A DNA stretch of 64,000 nt, taken from contig JBALWH010000004.1 of assembly GCA_036960175.1 (NCBI GenBank), forward strand, positions 62,001 through 126,000. The letters are read 5' to 3'. This DNA comes from Motiliproteus sp036960175 (GTDB lineage Bacteria; Pseudomonadota; Gammaproteobacteria; Pseudomonadales; Balneatricaceae). The notes beneath the pieces are model-generated. The model was given only the letters and a program-made list of their open reading frames with translations. It did not search any database and was not told the origin of the DNA. Positions 35,007 to 44,792 of the stretch are shown one piece after another; the stretch's first letter is position 1, and every line of letters begins with the position of its first letter. Position numbers and translations under genes: made by a program.

Positions 35007-37064
35007 TTACATAAATCCGAGACTTAAGCGTAAAAATGTCCGCGTATCAAAGGTATTGTTAACATCAAATTCAGTGTAGTTCGAAGTCAGATTTTGGACG
35101 ATAAGTTCCACCGAGGCTTCCGTATTGCCATAAGTAAAATCTTGCGCCAAGCGCAGATCCAAGCGCTTGTAGGGATCTAGTGTTGCGCCGCCGTCCCAGA
35201 ATACCGAGGTCATGCGGTAGTAAGCCATACTCACCTGGGTGTTTTCGGTAAGGTTGTGACTGGCCAGTATAGCCAGCGTATGTCTCGGGGTATCGTCAGT
35301 GAGTGATTTGATCCCACCAAGTCCTTTGTCGTGTTCACCTTCAGTATCCGCATAACTGTAGGCAAAGTGCACCCAAGTATCATTAATGGGTTGATACTTT
35401 AACTGTAATTCTACTCCGTGAGTACGCCAGTGGGTGGTGTTACGGATCTCGTTAACCACGGAGTCGGCCAGATCCGCTTGGGCGAGCGTAAATTCTTCCA
35501 GTGATTTATCTACCTCTTCAATAAATAGTTTGGCATCGAATACCCAGTGATTTCTGGGGTTTTGCCACAAATAGCCCACTTCATAGGTCACGATCTCTTC
35601 AGGCCCCATGTCCGGGTCGGCCTGAAAAATCTGGTCATAAGTGGCGCCCGAAAAGGCCGTGAGGGGGGCTGGCAGGGTTGGTAGAACAATGGCGATATTT
35701 TCGTTGGCTTCAAACAATGATGGAGTGCGATAGGCTTTACTGGCGCTGGCTCTAAGGCTGTGTTCAGCATTGATCTGATAGTTGATGCCGATGCGCGGGG
35801 AGAGACGATCTCCGGCGATATCGTTGCTTTCCAGCATGGCGCCGATGTTGACTATCCAGTTATCCCAGAAGCGGTGTTCTATATTGCTGGAGCCTCTGAA
35901 CATCGTTTCAGCAACGGTATCTGATCGATTGAGTAAAGGCTGGCTTTTTAAACTCTCGCGCCGAACTCCAGCACTCCATACCGAACGAGTGTTTTTTCCT
36001 AGGCGTTTAGTTAAATCGGCACTGACGTCGTAACGCTCTGCAACACCCTTTTCGATACCGAAATCCAGGAATATTCCCGCTGCAGGCCCGAGAATATTGC
36101 CCAAGTCAAACGGTTCAGTTTCATAATATTCCAGGTAGTTATGGTAGGCCTTAAGCTTAAATTCATCATCACCCGCTAGTGAGCGATTCCACACCAGGCT
36201 CTGGTAATGGGTCTGGACATCCCTTTTGGTAAATTCGTCGGGCTGATGGGCTCGACCGACGCCGACATCGCCTTCGCTATAGCCGACCTGAACATCGATG
36301 TTGTCCAGCAAGTTCGGGGTGTAGATAGCGCGGAAACTCAGCTGGCTGATTTCGCCGTCATCCCTGATGGGTTCCAGTGGATTGCTGGGATCTCCATCTT
36401 CCAGACCGACACCGTGGCCATTGTTCTTGTGGTAATTAGCGGACAGACGGTAATCGAGCTTGTCGAGTTGGCCATTGTGGCGGATCGAGTATTCCTGGGT
36501 CTTGAGATCTCCGCGGGTCATAGAGATGCGGGTGCCCTGATCCTGCAGCGGTGAGCGGGTGACGATATTGATGGCACCGAGAAAGGCATTTGACCCTTGA
36601 GTCGGTACGTTAGATCCACGAACGACTTCAATGTGGTCGATATCATCCATGCCAATCCCCAGCACTGACCAGTCTACTGTTGATAATAGTGAGATATAGA
36701 CCGAGCGACCATCGATGGTGACTTCCATTTGCCCTGGATGGGTTTCGCCATGACCATGGCTGGTGACGCCGAATTTATTGGCATTGACGTGATAGGTCTG
36801 AAAGCCCGGTACCAGTCTGAACAGGTCTGAAATATTAATGGCCCCTGAGGCCTTGATCATCTTGCGGTCGATGATGGTGATGGACGCGGGTAATTCGCTG
36901 AGTCGCTGTTCCAGGTTGGTGGCAGACTTAAAGGTGGGCAAGGCCTCCAGCATATCATCTTCGGTGAGTAGCTCGTCTTCTTCAAAAGCGAGGGCCACAG
37001 GACCGTAAGCTTGTAAACTGATAGCAAGAATGCCGAATAAAAGTGGATATTTTAGCGCTGTCAT
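35007..37064 (-). CDS. TonB-dependent outer membrane receptor
   Basis: The 685-residue receptor has a signal peptide (MTALKYPLLFGILAISLQAY, then GPVALA). The plug domain carries ITIIDRKMIKASGAINISDL, VEVVRGSNVPTQGSNAFLGAINIVT and VTIDGRSV. A 22-strand-type barrel ends in SLGFM. The ATG at 37064 is chosen over 37151 because GAGGAG precedes it and the leader then starts correctly. The substrate is unknown. Its two downstream genes suggest a receptor-linked sensing unit. Confidence 0.88.
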   Translation of the reverse strand: MTALKYPLLFGILAISLQAYGPVALAFEEDELLTEDDMLEALPTFKSATNLEQRLSELPASITIIDRKMIKASGAINISDLFRLVPGFQTYHVNANKFGVTSHGHGETHPGQMEVTIDGRSVYISLLSTVDWSVLGIGMDDIDHIEVVRGSNVPTQGSNAFLGAINIVTRSPLQDQGTRISMTRGDLKTQEYSIRHNGQLDKLDYRLSANYHKNNGHGVGLEDGDPSNPLEPIRDDGEISQLSFRAIYTPNLLDNIDVQVGYSEGDVGVGRAHQPDEFTKRDVQTHYQSLVWNRSLAGDDEFKLKAYHNYLEYYETEPFDLGNILGPAAGIFLDFGIEKGVAERYDVSADLTKRLGKNTRSVWSAGVRRESLKSQPLLNRSDTVAETMFRGSSNIEHRFWDNWIVNIGAMLESNDIAGDRLSPRIGINYQINAEHSLRASASKAYRTPSLFEANENIAIVLPTLPAPLTAFSGATYDQIFQADPDMGPEEIVTYEVGYLWQNPRNHWVFDAKLFIEEVDKSLEEFTLAQADLADSVVNEIRNTTHWRTHGVELQLKYQPINDTWVHFAYSYADTEGEHDKGLGGIKSLTDDTPRHTLAILASHNLTENTQVSMAYYRMTSVFWDGGATLDPYKRLDLRLAQDFTYGNTEASVELIVQNLTSNYTEFDVNNTFDTRTFLRLSLGFM

Positions 37065-37214
37065 GGAACTCCTCGTGCAGCAGCAGATGTCCTTGTCTGA
37101 GCTAAAGTCAGAAATACCAAGGCCTTGGTAACTATCGGATTGCCAAATCATACCGCAGCAGTCTGGAAAACTGTATTTTTTGCTTAATATTTATATATTT
37201 ACCGGGTAACGCTG

Positions 37215-37868
37215 TTAAAGCAGCGCTTTGATTTGCTCAACCAGTTTTCCGATGCCCGCACCTGCTTCTGAGATAGAGCCGGCCAGCATATAGGCGGGGG
37301 TGGTGACTATCTTGCGTTCTTTGTCGATAACCACGGCATCTACCGGACAGTCTTGGTGTTTGCCACCCATGGCTTCGATGGCATTGGCGATGTCTTTATC
37401 GTTGCCGATGGTGCAGAGGGCGTTTTCACCGAAAATAACCGGGGTCATTGTCGGTGCTATGCAGATCAACCCCACGGGCTTGCCGCTTTGATGCATGGTG
37501 CGGGTGAAATCCAATACTTGTGAATTGACCGAGCAATTGCTGCCTGCAATGGCAAAATCGGACAGATTTTTAGCGGCGCCAAAGCCACCGGGGATAATCA
37601 GGGCGTCGTAATCATCGGGGTTAGCTTCGGACAAGTCGAGAATATCTCCGCGAGCTAGTCGGGCCGCTTCTACCAGCACGTTTCTTTGCTGCTCAGGGGC
37701 GACTTCACCGGTAAGGTGGTTGATGACATGCAGCTGATTGATATTGGGTGCCATGCACTGGTAGGCCAGCCCTTGCTGTTCAATATTCATCAGCGTCAAT
37801 ACCGATTCGTAAATTTCAGATCCGTCGTAAACACCGCAACCGGAAAGAATAACCGCCACTTTTTTCAT
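37215..37868 (-). CDS. elbB: ElbB, DJ-1/PfpI-superfamily glyoxalase-like protein
   Basis: The 217-residue protein begins MKKVAVILSGCGVYDGSEIYE and has DALIIPGGFGAAKNLSDFA and GLICIAPTM. This is the ElbB (isoprenoid-biosynthesis-associated, glyoxalase III-like) pattern, with a cysteine in the nucleophile-elbow strand. AAAGGAA precedes the ATG. It is a single gene, divergent from hemB. Confidence 0.92.
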   Translation of the reverse strand: MKKVAVILSGCGVYDGSEIYESVLTLMNIEQQGLAYQCMAPNINQLHVINHLTGEVAPEQQRNVLVEAARLARGDILDLSEANPDDYDALIIPGGFGAAKNLSDFAIAGSNCSVNSQVLDFTRTMHQSGKPVGLICIAPTMTPVIFGENALCTIGNDKDIANAIEAMGGKHQDCPVDAVVIDKERKIVTTPAYMLAGSISEAGAGIGKLVEQIKALL

Positions 37869-38043
37869 CGCTAGAATTCCTTTAATTCTCTGGTAAGCAG
37901 GCCTGCCGAGACATTTTTGGCTGCCCCATGACCCTTCTCATTCTCACAACGTCTCAGGTGCGCTACTATGCGCACAATGTATGCATATACTCTGTTATTG
38001 CTACTTTCAGGGCAATAGCTGAGAACAAAGAGGGTGACAACCA

Positions 38044-39054
38044 GTGGCGTTCTATAATAATCAGCGATTCTTTCCCGAAACCCGTATGCGTCGCATGCGT
38101 AAAGATGATTTTTCCCGACGCATGATGCGCGAGACTGTACTGACCCCCAACGACCTCATTTATCCGGTGTTTATTCTGGAAGGGGAAAACCAGCGTGAAG
38201 CGGTTCTCTCCATGCCCGGCGTTGAGCGCATGAGTATTGACCTGCTGTTGAAGGAAGCCGGAGAGCTGGTGAGCCTGGGCGTGCCTGCGGTTGCGTTGTT
38301 CCCGGTTACTCCCCCGGAGCAGAAAACTGAATTTGCCGAAGAGGCCTATAACCCTGATGGATTGGCGCAGCGGGCAGTTAAGGCGTTGAAGGATGCCTAT
38401 CCAGAGCTGGGAGTGATTACCGATGTTGCCCTGGATCCATTTACTACCCACGGCCAGGACGGCATCATCGATGCCGATGGCTATGTGCTCAATGACCGTA
38501 CGGTTGAGACCTTGGTTAAGCAGGCCCTGTCCCATGCTGAAGCGGGTGCGGATATAGTGGCACCTTCGGATATGATGGATGGCCGTATTGGTTCCATCCG
38601 CGATATTCTTGAAGATGGTAATCATGTTCACACTCGTATTCTGGCCTACAGCGCCAAGTATGCTTCAAGCTACTACGGGCCTTTCCGTGATGCCGTAGGT
38701 TCTGCGGGTAACCTCGGCAAGGGTAATAAGTACAACTACCAGATGGACCCAGCCAACAGCAACGAAGCGCTACATGAAGTGGCCTTGGACCTGGCTGAAG
38801 GCGCCGATATGGTGATGGTTAAGCCTGGTATGCCTTATCTCGATATCGTTCGTCGAGTTAAAGATGAGTTGATGGTGCCTACTTTTGTGTATCAGGTCAG
38901 TGGCGAGTACGCCATGCACATGGCCGCGATCCAGAATGGTTGGCTTGATGAAGAGTCGGTGATGATGGAGTCACTGGTCTGCATCAAGCGCGCCGGTGCC
39001 GATGGTATCCTGACCTACTTTGCTAAAAGCGCTGCGCAGGTTATGAATCGATAA
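38044..39054 (+). CDS. hemB: Delta-aminolevulinic acid dehydratase (porphobilinogen synthase)
   Basis: HemB condenses two 5-aminolevulinates in haem synthesis. The 336-residue protein shows RMRRMRKDDFSRRM, the two active-site lysine regions (SAKYASSYYGPFRDA and VMVKPGMPYLD) and DPFTTHGQDG in place of the cysteine cluster. The absence of Cys there marks the magnesium-dependent, Pseudomonas-like type. It begins with GTG at 38044. Haem supply would also serve the cytochrome cluster, but no linkage is implied. Confidence 0.96.
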   Translation: MAFYNNQRFFPETRMRRMRKDDFSRRMMRETVLTPNDLIYPVFILEGENQREAVLSMPGVERMSIDLLLKEAGELVSLGVPAVALFPVTPPEQKTEFAEEAYNPDGLAQRAVKALKDAYPELGVITDVALDPFTTHGQDGIIDADGYVLNDRTVETLVKQALSHAEAGADIVAPSDMMDGRIGSIRDILEDGNHVHTRILAYSAKYASSYYGPFRDAVGSAGNLGKGNKYNYQMDPANSNEALHEVALDLAEGADMVMVKPGMPYLDIVRRVKDELMVPTFVYQVSGEYAMHMAAIQNGWLDEESVMMESLVCIKRAGADGILTYFAKSAAQVMNR

Positions 39055-39068
39055 TCTGTTCTCTATAC

Positions 39069-39107
39069 AGCGGTGGATCTGTAGCCTCAGAACACCGCTA
39101 TTGTTTT
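39069..39107 (+). terminator. Probable terminator after hemB
   Basis: AGCGGTG / CACCGCT is a 7-bp stem with a 17-nt loop, followed by ATTGTTTTTAA, 15 bp after the hemB stop. The long loop makes it only moderately convincing. Confidence 0.5.
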
Positions 39108-39117
39108 TAAGTCGTTG

Positions 39118-39984
39118 CTAATCCTGCTGTTTTATTTGCCCTAACAACTCCGTGAAACCGACTTGATAGTCCGGGTATTTAAACTGGTAGCCGCTAGCCT
39201 GCAAACGTTGGCTGTTGCAGCGTTTACTCCCTGCCCTTAAGCGTTTTTCTATACCTTGTTGTGGATCGGCTTGATCGCTATCCAGCTGTTGTCGTATCCA
39301 GTTGAGAATCTCTCCAAAACCGGCGGGATTTGGATCTGATGCCAGATAAAGCGTTTCGACTGGGCCTCCTCGCATATCCAGCTCCAACAGGTGCCGCAGC
39401 ACTCCGACACAATCCTGCTGGTGGATTCGATTGCTGTAATGGGGTGGCGTCTCTGCACAGGTAACGCCCTCCAGCGCCCAGTCCACCAAACGCTGGCGGC
39501 CGCGACCATAAATACCGCTGAAGCGCACACAGGTACTAGGATAGTCACTTGCTGCAGCAACCTTTTCTGCCTCTAACATCGCCTTGCCGGAGAATCCTCG
39601 GGGTTCAGCGACACTTTGCTCATCCACCCATTCACCGGCGTTTTGGTGATAGACCGCAGAGCTGGAAACAAAAATCAGTCGTTGCAGTGTCTGGCCCTGA
39701 GATTTAAGCGCTGCTACCAGATTCTTTAGACCCTGTACGTAGGCGCGTTGATAGCTGGCCTCATCAAAACCGCCCGGCGTCAGTGTCACCACGACATAGT
39801 CCAGATTAGCAGGTAGAGTCGTTAGGGTTTCAGGCTGGGTAACATCGCCGCATAGAGGTTGGATTGCTTCAGGTAGTTGATTACACTGGCGTCTCAGCCC
39901 GAAGCACTGATGCCCGACAGCAGCCAGCTGCATACCTAGCTGAGAGCCGATATAACCGCATCCGGCGAAAAGGATTTTTGCCAT
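39118..39984 (-). CDS. NAD-dependent epimerase/dehydratase family protein
   Basis: The 288-residue extended-SDR protein has a Rossmann start (MAKILFAGCGYIGSQLG), SSSAVYH and a YGRG segment. It resembles the YeeZ-like group of atypical SDRs, whose substrate is unknown. The ATG at 39984 is preferred to an upstream start at 40044 because AGGAAC precedes it and the dinucleotide-binding strand should begin at once. It is convergent with hemB and divergent from oxyR. Confidence 0.82.
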   Translation of the reverse strand: MAKILFAGCGYIGSQLGMQLAAVGHQCFGLRRQCNQLPEAIQPLCGDVTQPETLTTLPANLDYVVVTLTPGGFDEASYQRAYVQGLKNLVAALKSQGQTLQRLIFVSSSAVYHQNAGEWVDEQSVAEPRGFSGKAMLEAEKVAAASDYPSTCVRFSGIYGRGRQRLVDWALEGVTCAETPPHYSNRIHQQDCVGVLRHLLELDMRGGPVETLYLASDPNPAGFGEILNWIRQQLDSDQADPQQGIEKRLRAGSKRCNSQRLQASGYQFKYPDYQVGFTELLGQIKQQD

Positions 39985-40122
39985 TGAATAGTTCCTGTTA
40001 GCTTGATCTTGAGATAATAGCGCGAATGCCCCCGTAGCGGCCAATCGCTTATATCCAATATCCAGGGTGCCAGATTCAGGGCGCCAGAAACGTTAGACAG
40101 ACTCCTAGGGGTAGTGACCGTT

Positions 40123-41031
40123 ATGACATTGACCGAGCTGCGTTACATTATTGCCCTGGCTCAGGAACTTCACTTTGGCCGTGCGGCGGAGCGCTGCTTT
40201 GTCAGTCAGCCGACCTTGAGTATTGCCGTTAAAAAGCTAGAGGGTGAGCTCGGCGTGGCGCTGTTTGAGCGCAGTAAAAGTGCCCTTCAGATAACGCCTG
40301 TAGGTGAACGGATTGTGGTACAGGCGCAGCGGGTGCTGGAAGAGTCGCTGCGTATCAAAGAGCTAGCGCAGGAAGGTCGCGACCAGCTGAAAGCGCCTCT
40401 GCGTGTCGGCGCTATTTATACTATTGGTCCCTATCTGTTTCCTCATCTTATTCCCCGTATTCGTGAGCTGGCGCCGGATATGCCGTTGTATCTGGAGGAG
40501 AATTTTACCGAGGTGTTGCGCGGTAAATTACGGCGTGGTGAACTAGATGCTCTCGTTCTGGCGCTGCCTTTTGAGGAAGCTGATGTGCTGGTACGGCCCC
40601 TCTACGACGAGCCTTTTGTGATGCTGCTGCCGCCTGATCACCCCTGGAGTTCGCGGGATGAGATCCAGGCCTGTGAGCTGAAAGATACCCGCATGCTAAT
40701 GCTGGGAGAGGGCCACTGTTTCCGTGATCAAGTGCTGGAAGCTTGCCCCGGTGTCGCTAATACACGGCAATCTGATGCGTTGGTGACGGAAGGCAATTCG
40801 CTGGAAACTGTGCGGCATATGGTCGCTTCTGGATTGGGTGCCAGTGTACTGCCCCGCTCTGCGGTGTTAAATCACGAGCAATCCACTCTAGTCACTGTAA
40901 AACCCTTTGCCAATCCACAGCCTAAACGCACCTTGGCTCTGGCCTGGCGGGCCAGTTTTCCACGGCCCAAGGCAATCGATGTGCTAATCGATAGTATTCA
41001 GCGCTGTTCTCCCCAAGAGAAGGTCGGTTGA
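40123..41031 (+). CDS. oxyR: Hydrogen-peroxide-sensing regulator OxyR
   Basis: The 302-residue LysR-type regulator has a helix-turn-helix in AERCFVSQPTLSIAVKKLEGELG. Its effector domain carries GEGHCFRDQVLEAC, the two cysteines nine residues apart that form the peroxide-sensing disulfide in OxyR (C199-C208 in E. coli). The start at 40123 gives MTLTELRYIIALAQELHFGRAAERC, matching pseudomonad OxyR; a GTG at 40114 is also in frame. It overlaps recG, the standard oxyR-recG pair. Confidence 0.93.
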   Translation: MTLTELRYIIALAQELHFGRAAERCFVSQPTLSIAVKKLEGELGVALFERSKSALQITPVGERIVVQAQRVLEESLRIKELAQEGRDQLKAPLRVGAIYTIGPYLFPHLIPRIRELAPDMPLYLEENFTEVLRGKLRRGELDALVLALPFEEADVLVRPLYDEPFVMLLPPDHPWSSRDEIQACELKDTRMLMLGEGHCFRDQVLEACPGVANTRQSDALVTEGNSLETVRHMVASGLGASVLPRSAVLNHEQSTLVTVKPFANPQPKRTLALAWRASFPRPKAIDVLIDSIQRCSPQEKVG

Positions 41032-43127
41032 TGACCAGTCCTATGCCTTTGCGCAGTTTGGATCAGATTCCGGTTATCCGCCTTAAAGGCGTAGGCGCTG
41101 CACTGGCGGCCAAGCTGGAAAAGCTGGGGTTGGAATCGCTACAGGATCTGCTGTTCCATTTGCCCATGCGCTATCAGGACCGGACTCGCGTTAAGTCCAT
41201 GGCTGAATTGCGGCCTGGCGATCAGGCGGTCATTCAGGGCCGGGTACAAAGCTGTGAGCTGGTGATGGGACGACGACGCAGTCTGCGCTGTCGGATCAAA
41301 GATCAGAGCGGTAGTGTCACGCTACGGTTTTTCCATTTTTCGGCTGCTCAGAAAAATGCTCTGAAGCCAGGGCTGGAACTGCGTTGTTTTGGTGAGGCTC
41401 GCATAGGCAGCAGTGGCTTGGAATTTTATCATCCCGAATACAGTCAGCTTAGCGAGGCGGAACCGCCCCCCGTCGAAGAAAATCTCACACCAGTTTATCC
41501 CAGCACCGAAGGTATTACTCAGCCGCGCATCCGCAGCCTGTGTATGCAGGCGCTGGAAATCATGGAGCTGCAGGGTGGGTTGACTGAATGGTTGCCGTCC
41601 ACCTCACTGGCTCATTATCAGTTAATGTCCCTTAACGATGCCGTTAGTTATCTGCATTGCCCGCCAGTGGAAGCGGATCTGCATCAATTAAGCGAGGAGC
41701 GCCATCCCGCTCAGCGTCGTCTGGCGTTCGAAGAGTTGTTGGCCCATCACCTGAGTTTGACCCGTCTTCGTCAGCAGCATCAAAGTCATGGTGCGCCGTT
41801 ATTGTCACAAGAGAACAGGTTGACGCAACAGTTCCTGCAGCAACTGCCATTTCAGCTGACAGGGGCGCAACTGAGAGTGGCTGCTGAGGTGTCGCTGGAC
41901 CTGTCCAGACCGATCCCCATGCTGCGTTTGGTGCAAGGGGATGTGGGCTCAGGTAAGACTATGATTGCGGCTTTGGCCGCTCTGCAAGCCCTTGGTAGTG
42001 GTTTTCAGGCGGCAGTGATGGCCCCTACGGAAATACTGGCTGAGCAGCATTATCTGAATTTCTGCGGCTGGCTCGAACCCATGGGCATCAAGGTGGACTG
42101 GCTGGCAGGCAAGTTAAAGGGCAAGAAGCGCGAGCAAGCGTTAGTGCGTATTGGCTCCGGTGAGGCACAGGTTATTATAGGCACCCATGCCTTGTTTCAG
42201 GATGATGTCAATTTTTGCAGGCTGGGATTGGTCGTGGTGGACGAGCAGCATCGTTTTGGTGTGCATCAACGCTTGGCGCTACGTGAGAAGGGCCGTTTTG
42301 ATGGTGGCTTACCCCATCAGTTGATCATGACCGCTACGCCCATTCCTCGCACCCTGACCATGAGTGTCTATGCGGATCTTGATTGCTCCATTATTGATGA
42401 ACTGCCTGCGGGACGGACACCGGTGAATACGGTGCTGATTTCCGATCAACGTCGCGAAGAAGTGGTGCAACGAGTGCGGCTGGCCTGCGCAGAAGGTCGC
42501 CAGGCCTACTGGGTCTGTACCTTGATTGAGGAATCGGAAGTGCTGGAATGTCAGGCGGCGGAGGTCTCAGCGCAAGAGCTGACAGCGTTATTGCCAGAGC
42601 AACGCATAGCCTTGATTCACGGCCGCATGAAGCCCACTGAAAAAGCGGCGGTGATGGCGGCGTTTAAGGCTCATGAATTAGACCTGCTGGTAGCGACCAC
42701 GGTTATCGAGGTGGGCGTCGATGTGCCTAATGCCAGCCTGATGATTATCGAAAATCCGGAGCGTCTGGGTCTGGCTCAGTTGCATCAGCTGCGCGGTCGG
42801 GTAGGGCGAGGTACGGTCGCCAGCCATTGTGTGTTGATGTATCACGCGCCCCTGTCACAGCTGGGCCGTGAACGCATACGAATCATGAGAGAAACCAATG
42901 ACGGCTTCAAAATTGCCGAGAAAGACCTTGAGATCAGAGGCCCCGGAGAAGTACTGGGAACCCGTCAGACCGGGGTGATGCAGTTTCGGGTAGCGGATCT
43001 GGAACGAGACGCTGACCTGCTGACTCGAGTCAAAGAGCTGGCGGGACAGATGCAAACATTGCCAGACAACTGTGATGCCATTATTCGGCGCTGGCTAAAG
43101 CGAGGGGAACAGTATGGGAATGTCTAA
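41031..43127 (+). CDS. recG: ATP-dependent DNA helicase RecG
   Basis: RecG remodels stalled forks and branched DNA. The 698-residue protein has the N-terminal wedge (OB-fold) domain, Walker A GDVGSGKT near residue 302 and DEQHRFGVHQR. It also has TATPIPRTL, the C-terminal helicase motifs (ATTVIEVGVDVPNA, QLRGRVGRG) and RGPGEVLGTRQTG. The ATG at 41031 shares its A with the oxyR stop TGA. Confidence 0.97.
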   Translation: MTSPMPLRSLDQIPVIRLKGVGAALAAKLEKLGLESLQDLLFHLPMRYQDRTRVKSMAELRPGDQAVIQGRVQSCELVMGRRRSLRCRIKDQSGSVTLRFFHFSAAQKNALKPGLELRCFGEARIGSSGLEFYHPEYSQLSEAEPPPVEENLTPVYPSTEGITQPRIRSLCMQALEIMELQGGLTEWLPSTSLAHYQLMSLNDAVSYLHCPPVEADLHQLSEERHPAQRRLAFEELLAHHLSLTRLRQQHQSHGAPLLSQENRLTQQFLQQLPFQLTGAQLRVAAEVSLDLSRPIPMLRLVQGDVGSGKTMIAALAALQALGSGFQAAVMAPTEILAEQHYLNFCGWLEPMGIKVDWLAGKLKGKKREQALVRIGSGEAQVIIGTHALFQDDVNFCRLGLVVVDEQHRFGVHQRLALREKGRFDGGLPHQLIMTATPIPRTLTMSVYADLDCSIIDELPAGRTPVNTVLISDQRREEVVQRVRLACAEGRQAYWVCTLIEESEVLECQAAEVSAQELTALLPEQRIALIHGRMKPTEKAAVMAAFKAHELDLLVATTVIEVGVDVPNASLMIIENPERLGLAQLHQLRGRVGRGTVASHCVLMYHAPLSQLGRERIRIMRETNDGFKIAEKDLEIRGPGEVLGTRQTGVMQFRVADLERDADLLTRVKELAGQMQTLPDNCDAIIRRWLKRGEQYGNV

Positions 43128-43273
43128 TTTGACAAGTCAAAAGTATATATAAGTTGATCAAAATAAGAATTTGATCGCTTATAAATGAATTGTGAATAAT
43201 CTAAAATTATTTTTGAATGTGTTTATCTGGCAGGTCGTAACGATCTAAGAGCTAGTTTTCGGGAGTCGTATCG

Positions 43274-43804
43274 TTGCTAACCGCACAGCAGGAACAAATA
43301 ATCGAGCAGCAGCTAGGCCGTAAGCCTCGGGGTATTGTTGATATTGCCTATGCCACCAAAAGCGGTGTGCCGGTGGTGTTGAGGATGCGCTCGCTGGTGG
43401 ATGATCAGCCATTTCCGACTCTTTACTGGCTCTGTTCTAAAGATCTTCACCGCGCTATCGCCCGATTGGAAACCGAAGGTTGGGTAAAGCGACTGGAAGA
43501 TGAGTTGGCAGAGGATGTTGAGTTTCGCCAAGCCTATCTTGAAAACCATCGTCAATATGTCGCGCAGCGCTGGCAGTATATGAACGATGAGGATCGCCAG
43601 CGGATTGAGCAGCTGGGTTTTTCCGCCTTATTTGATCAGTACGGTATTGGCGGTATTTCTCAGTGGGATAAGATCCGTTGTCTGCATATGCAGTACGCAC
43701 ACTACCTGGCTCAGTGTCAGAGTGGCGAGCAAGGGGCAAAGAATGTTGTTGGTGAGCGGCTTGAGCGGGAATTCGGACTGAAGGGTCTGAAACTTTCGAT
43801 TTAA
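43274..43804 (+). CDS. DUF501 family protein
   Basis: The 176-residue soluble protein has the DUF501 features GVPVVLRMRSLVDDQPFPTLYWL and GIGGISQWDKIRCLHMQYAHYLA. The biochemical role is unknown. It starts with TTG at 43274 after an AT-rich 146-bp gap that probably contains its promoter, though no well-spaced hexamer pair stands out. Confidence 0.85.
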   Translation: MLTAQQEQIIEQQLGRKPRGIVDIAYATKSGVPVVLRMRSLVDDQPFPTLYWLCSKDLHRAIARLETEGWVKRLEDELAEDVEFRQAYLENHRQYVAQRWQYMNDEDRQRIEQLGFSALFDQYGIGGISQWDKIRCLHMQYAHYLAQCQSGEQGAKNVVGERLEREFGLKGLKLSI

Positions 43805-43876
43805 CGGGGCTTTTGATCGTGGGAAAAATGACCGGGTAGCGAGTGATGTCTACCCGGTTGGTCGATCTTTGCAGAA

Positions 43877-44122
43877 TCAGCCTTGTAGCTTATGGTATTT
43901 TTCCATTAGCTTGTCTTCTGATTCTTCGTGATCGGGATCCTTTGGAATGCAGTCAACAGGACAAACTTCAACGCACTGAGGCGTATCGTAGTGGCCGATA
44001 CACTCAGTGCAACGAGCTGGATCGATTTCGTATATTTCATCTCCCGGAGTAATTGCCTCGTTAGGGCACTCGGGTTCGCACACGTCACAGTTAATGCATT
44101 CGTCAGTGATGATCAATGACAT
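43877..44122 (-). CDS. YfhL-type 4Fe-4S dicluster ferredoxin
   Basis: The 81-residue protein has two cysteine sets: CINCDVCEPECP near the start, and CTECIGHYDTPQCVEVCP with the extended spacing typical of YfhL/Allochromatium-type ferredoxins. The C-terminal extension is acidic. It lies next to coaD on the same strand, an arrangement also found in pseudomonads. Partner enzymes cannot be read from the context. Confidence 0.92.
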   Translation of the reverse strand: MSLIITDECINCDVCEPECPNEAITPGDEIYEIDPARCTECIGHYDTPQCVEVCPVDCIPKDPDHEESEDKLMEKYHKLQG

Positions 44123-44166
44123 TTAGGCTACCTCTACAATCCTATCTTGGCTCCGTTATCGGAGCT

Positions 44167-44643
44167 CTATACTAGCTGATCAGCTAAAGCTGCTCTTACC
44201 GCTGGATGTACAAACTTTCCCACATCTCCCCTCAGTAACGCGATTTCGCGAATCAGGGTGGATGAAACGAAGCTGTACTGTTCCGACGGTGTCAGAAATA
44301 CGCTTTCAATATTTGGCGATAAAGCACGGTTCATATTTGCCAATTGGAATTCGTACTCGAAATCCGATACTGCCCGTAGTCCACGCAGCAGAACATTGGT
44401 GTTCTGTTGGTCCATAAACTCCGTCAGCAAGCCGTCGAAGCCACAGACTTCAACGAACTCCATTCCTTTGGTTACTTCCTCTACCAGCTCGATGCGCTGT
44501 TCCAGTGAGAACAGGGGCTTCTTCTTGGGGCTGGCAGCAATAGCGACAACGACCTTACCAAACAACCTGCCCGCCCGTTCAATAAGATCGGTATGGCCGT
44601 TGGTTATAGGGTCAAATGTTCCAGGATAGACAACAATTTGCAT
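44167..44643 (-). CDS. coaD: Phosphopantetheine adenylyltransferase
   Basis: CoaD makes dephospho-CoA from 4'-phosphopantetheine and ATP. The 158-residue protein begins MQIVVYPGTFDPITNGHTDL, with the nucleotidyltransferase TNGH motif, and has YSFVSSTLIREIA. The start at 44643 is chosen over a frame-compatible ATG at 44754 from the family length (about 160) and N-terminus. The upstream extension has no family counterpart. Confidence 0.95.
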   Translation of the reverse strand: MQIVVYPGTFDPITNGHTDLIERAGRLFGKVVVAIAASPKKKPLFSLEQRIELVEEVTKGMEFVEVCGFDGLLTEFMDQQNTNVLLRGLRAVSDFEYEFQLANMNRALSPNIESVFLTPSEQYSFVSSTLIREIALLRGDVGKFVHPAVRAALADQLV

Positions 44644-44792
44644 GGAGGGTTTCCATCGTTGATGAAGTGTATATACCGGCTTTCGCTGAACGCGCTGAAT
44701 GGTACCGGAATTGGCCTTGGGGTACAAATACAAAGGGGCTTTATGCTTATGCACATAGTCGGTTCAGGGTTGATAGCCCAGGTCTGTGATAA
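44644..44792. other. coaD upstream region
   Basis: Non-coding DNA between coaD and the inverted-repeat element. In-frame codons continue upstream of coaD, but the sequence has no family support. No clear promoter was found. Confidence 0.35.

Noticed and set aside
37966..38631. 221-codon leftward frame overlapping hemB
   Set aside because: Complement of a well-conserved hemB; no independent evidence for coding.
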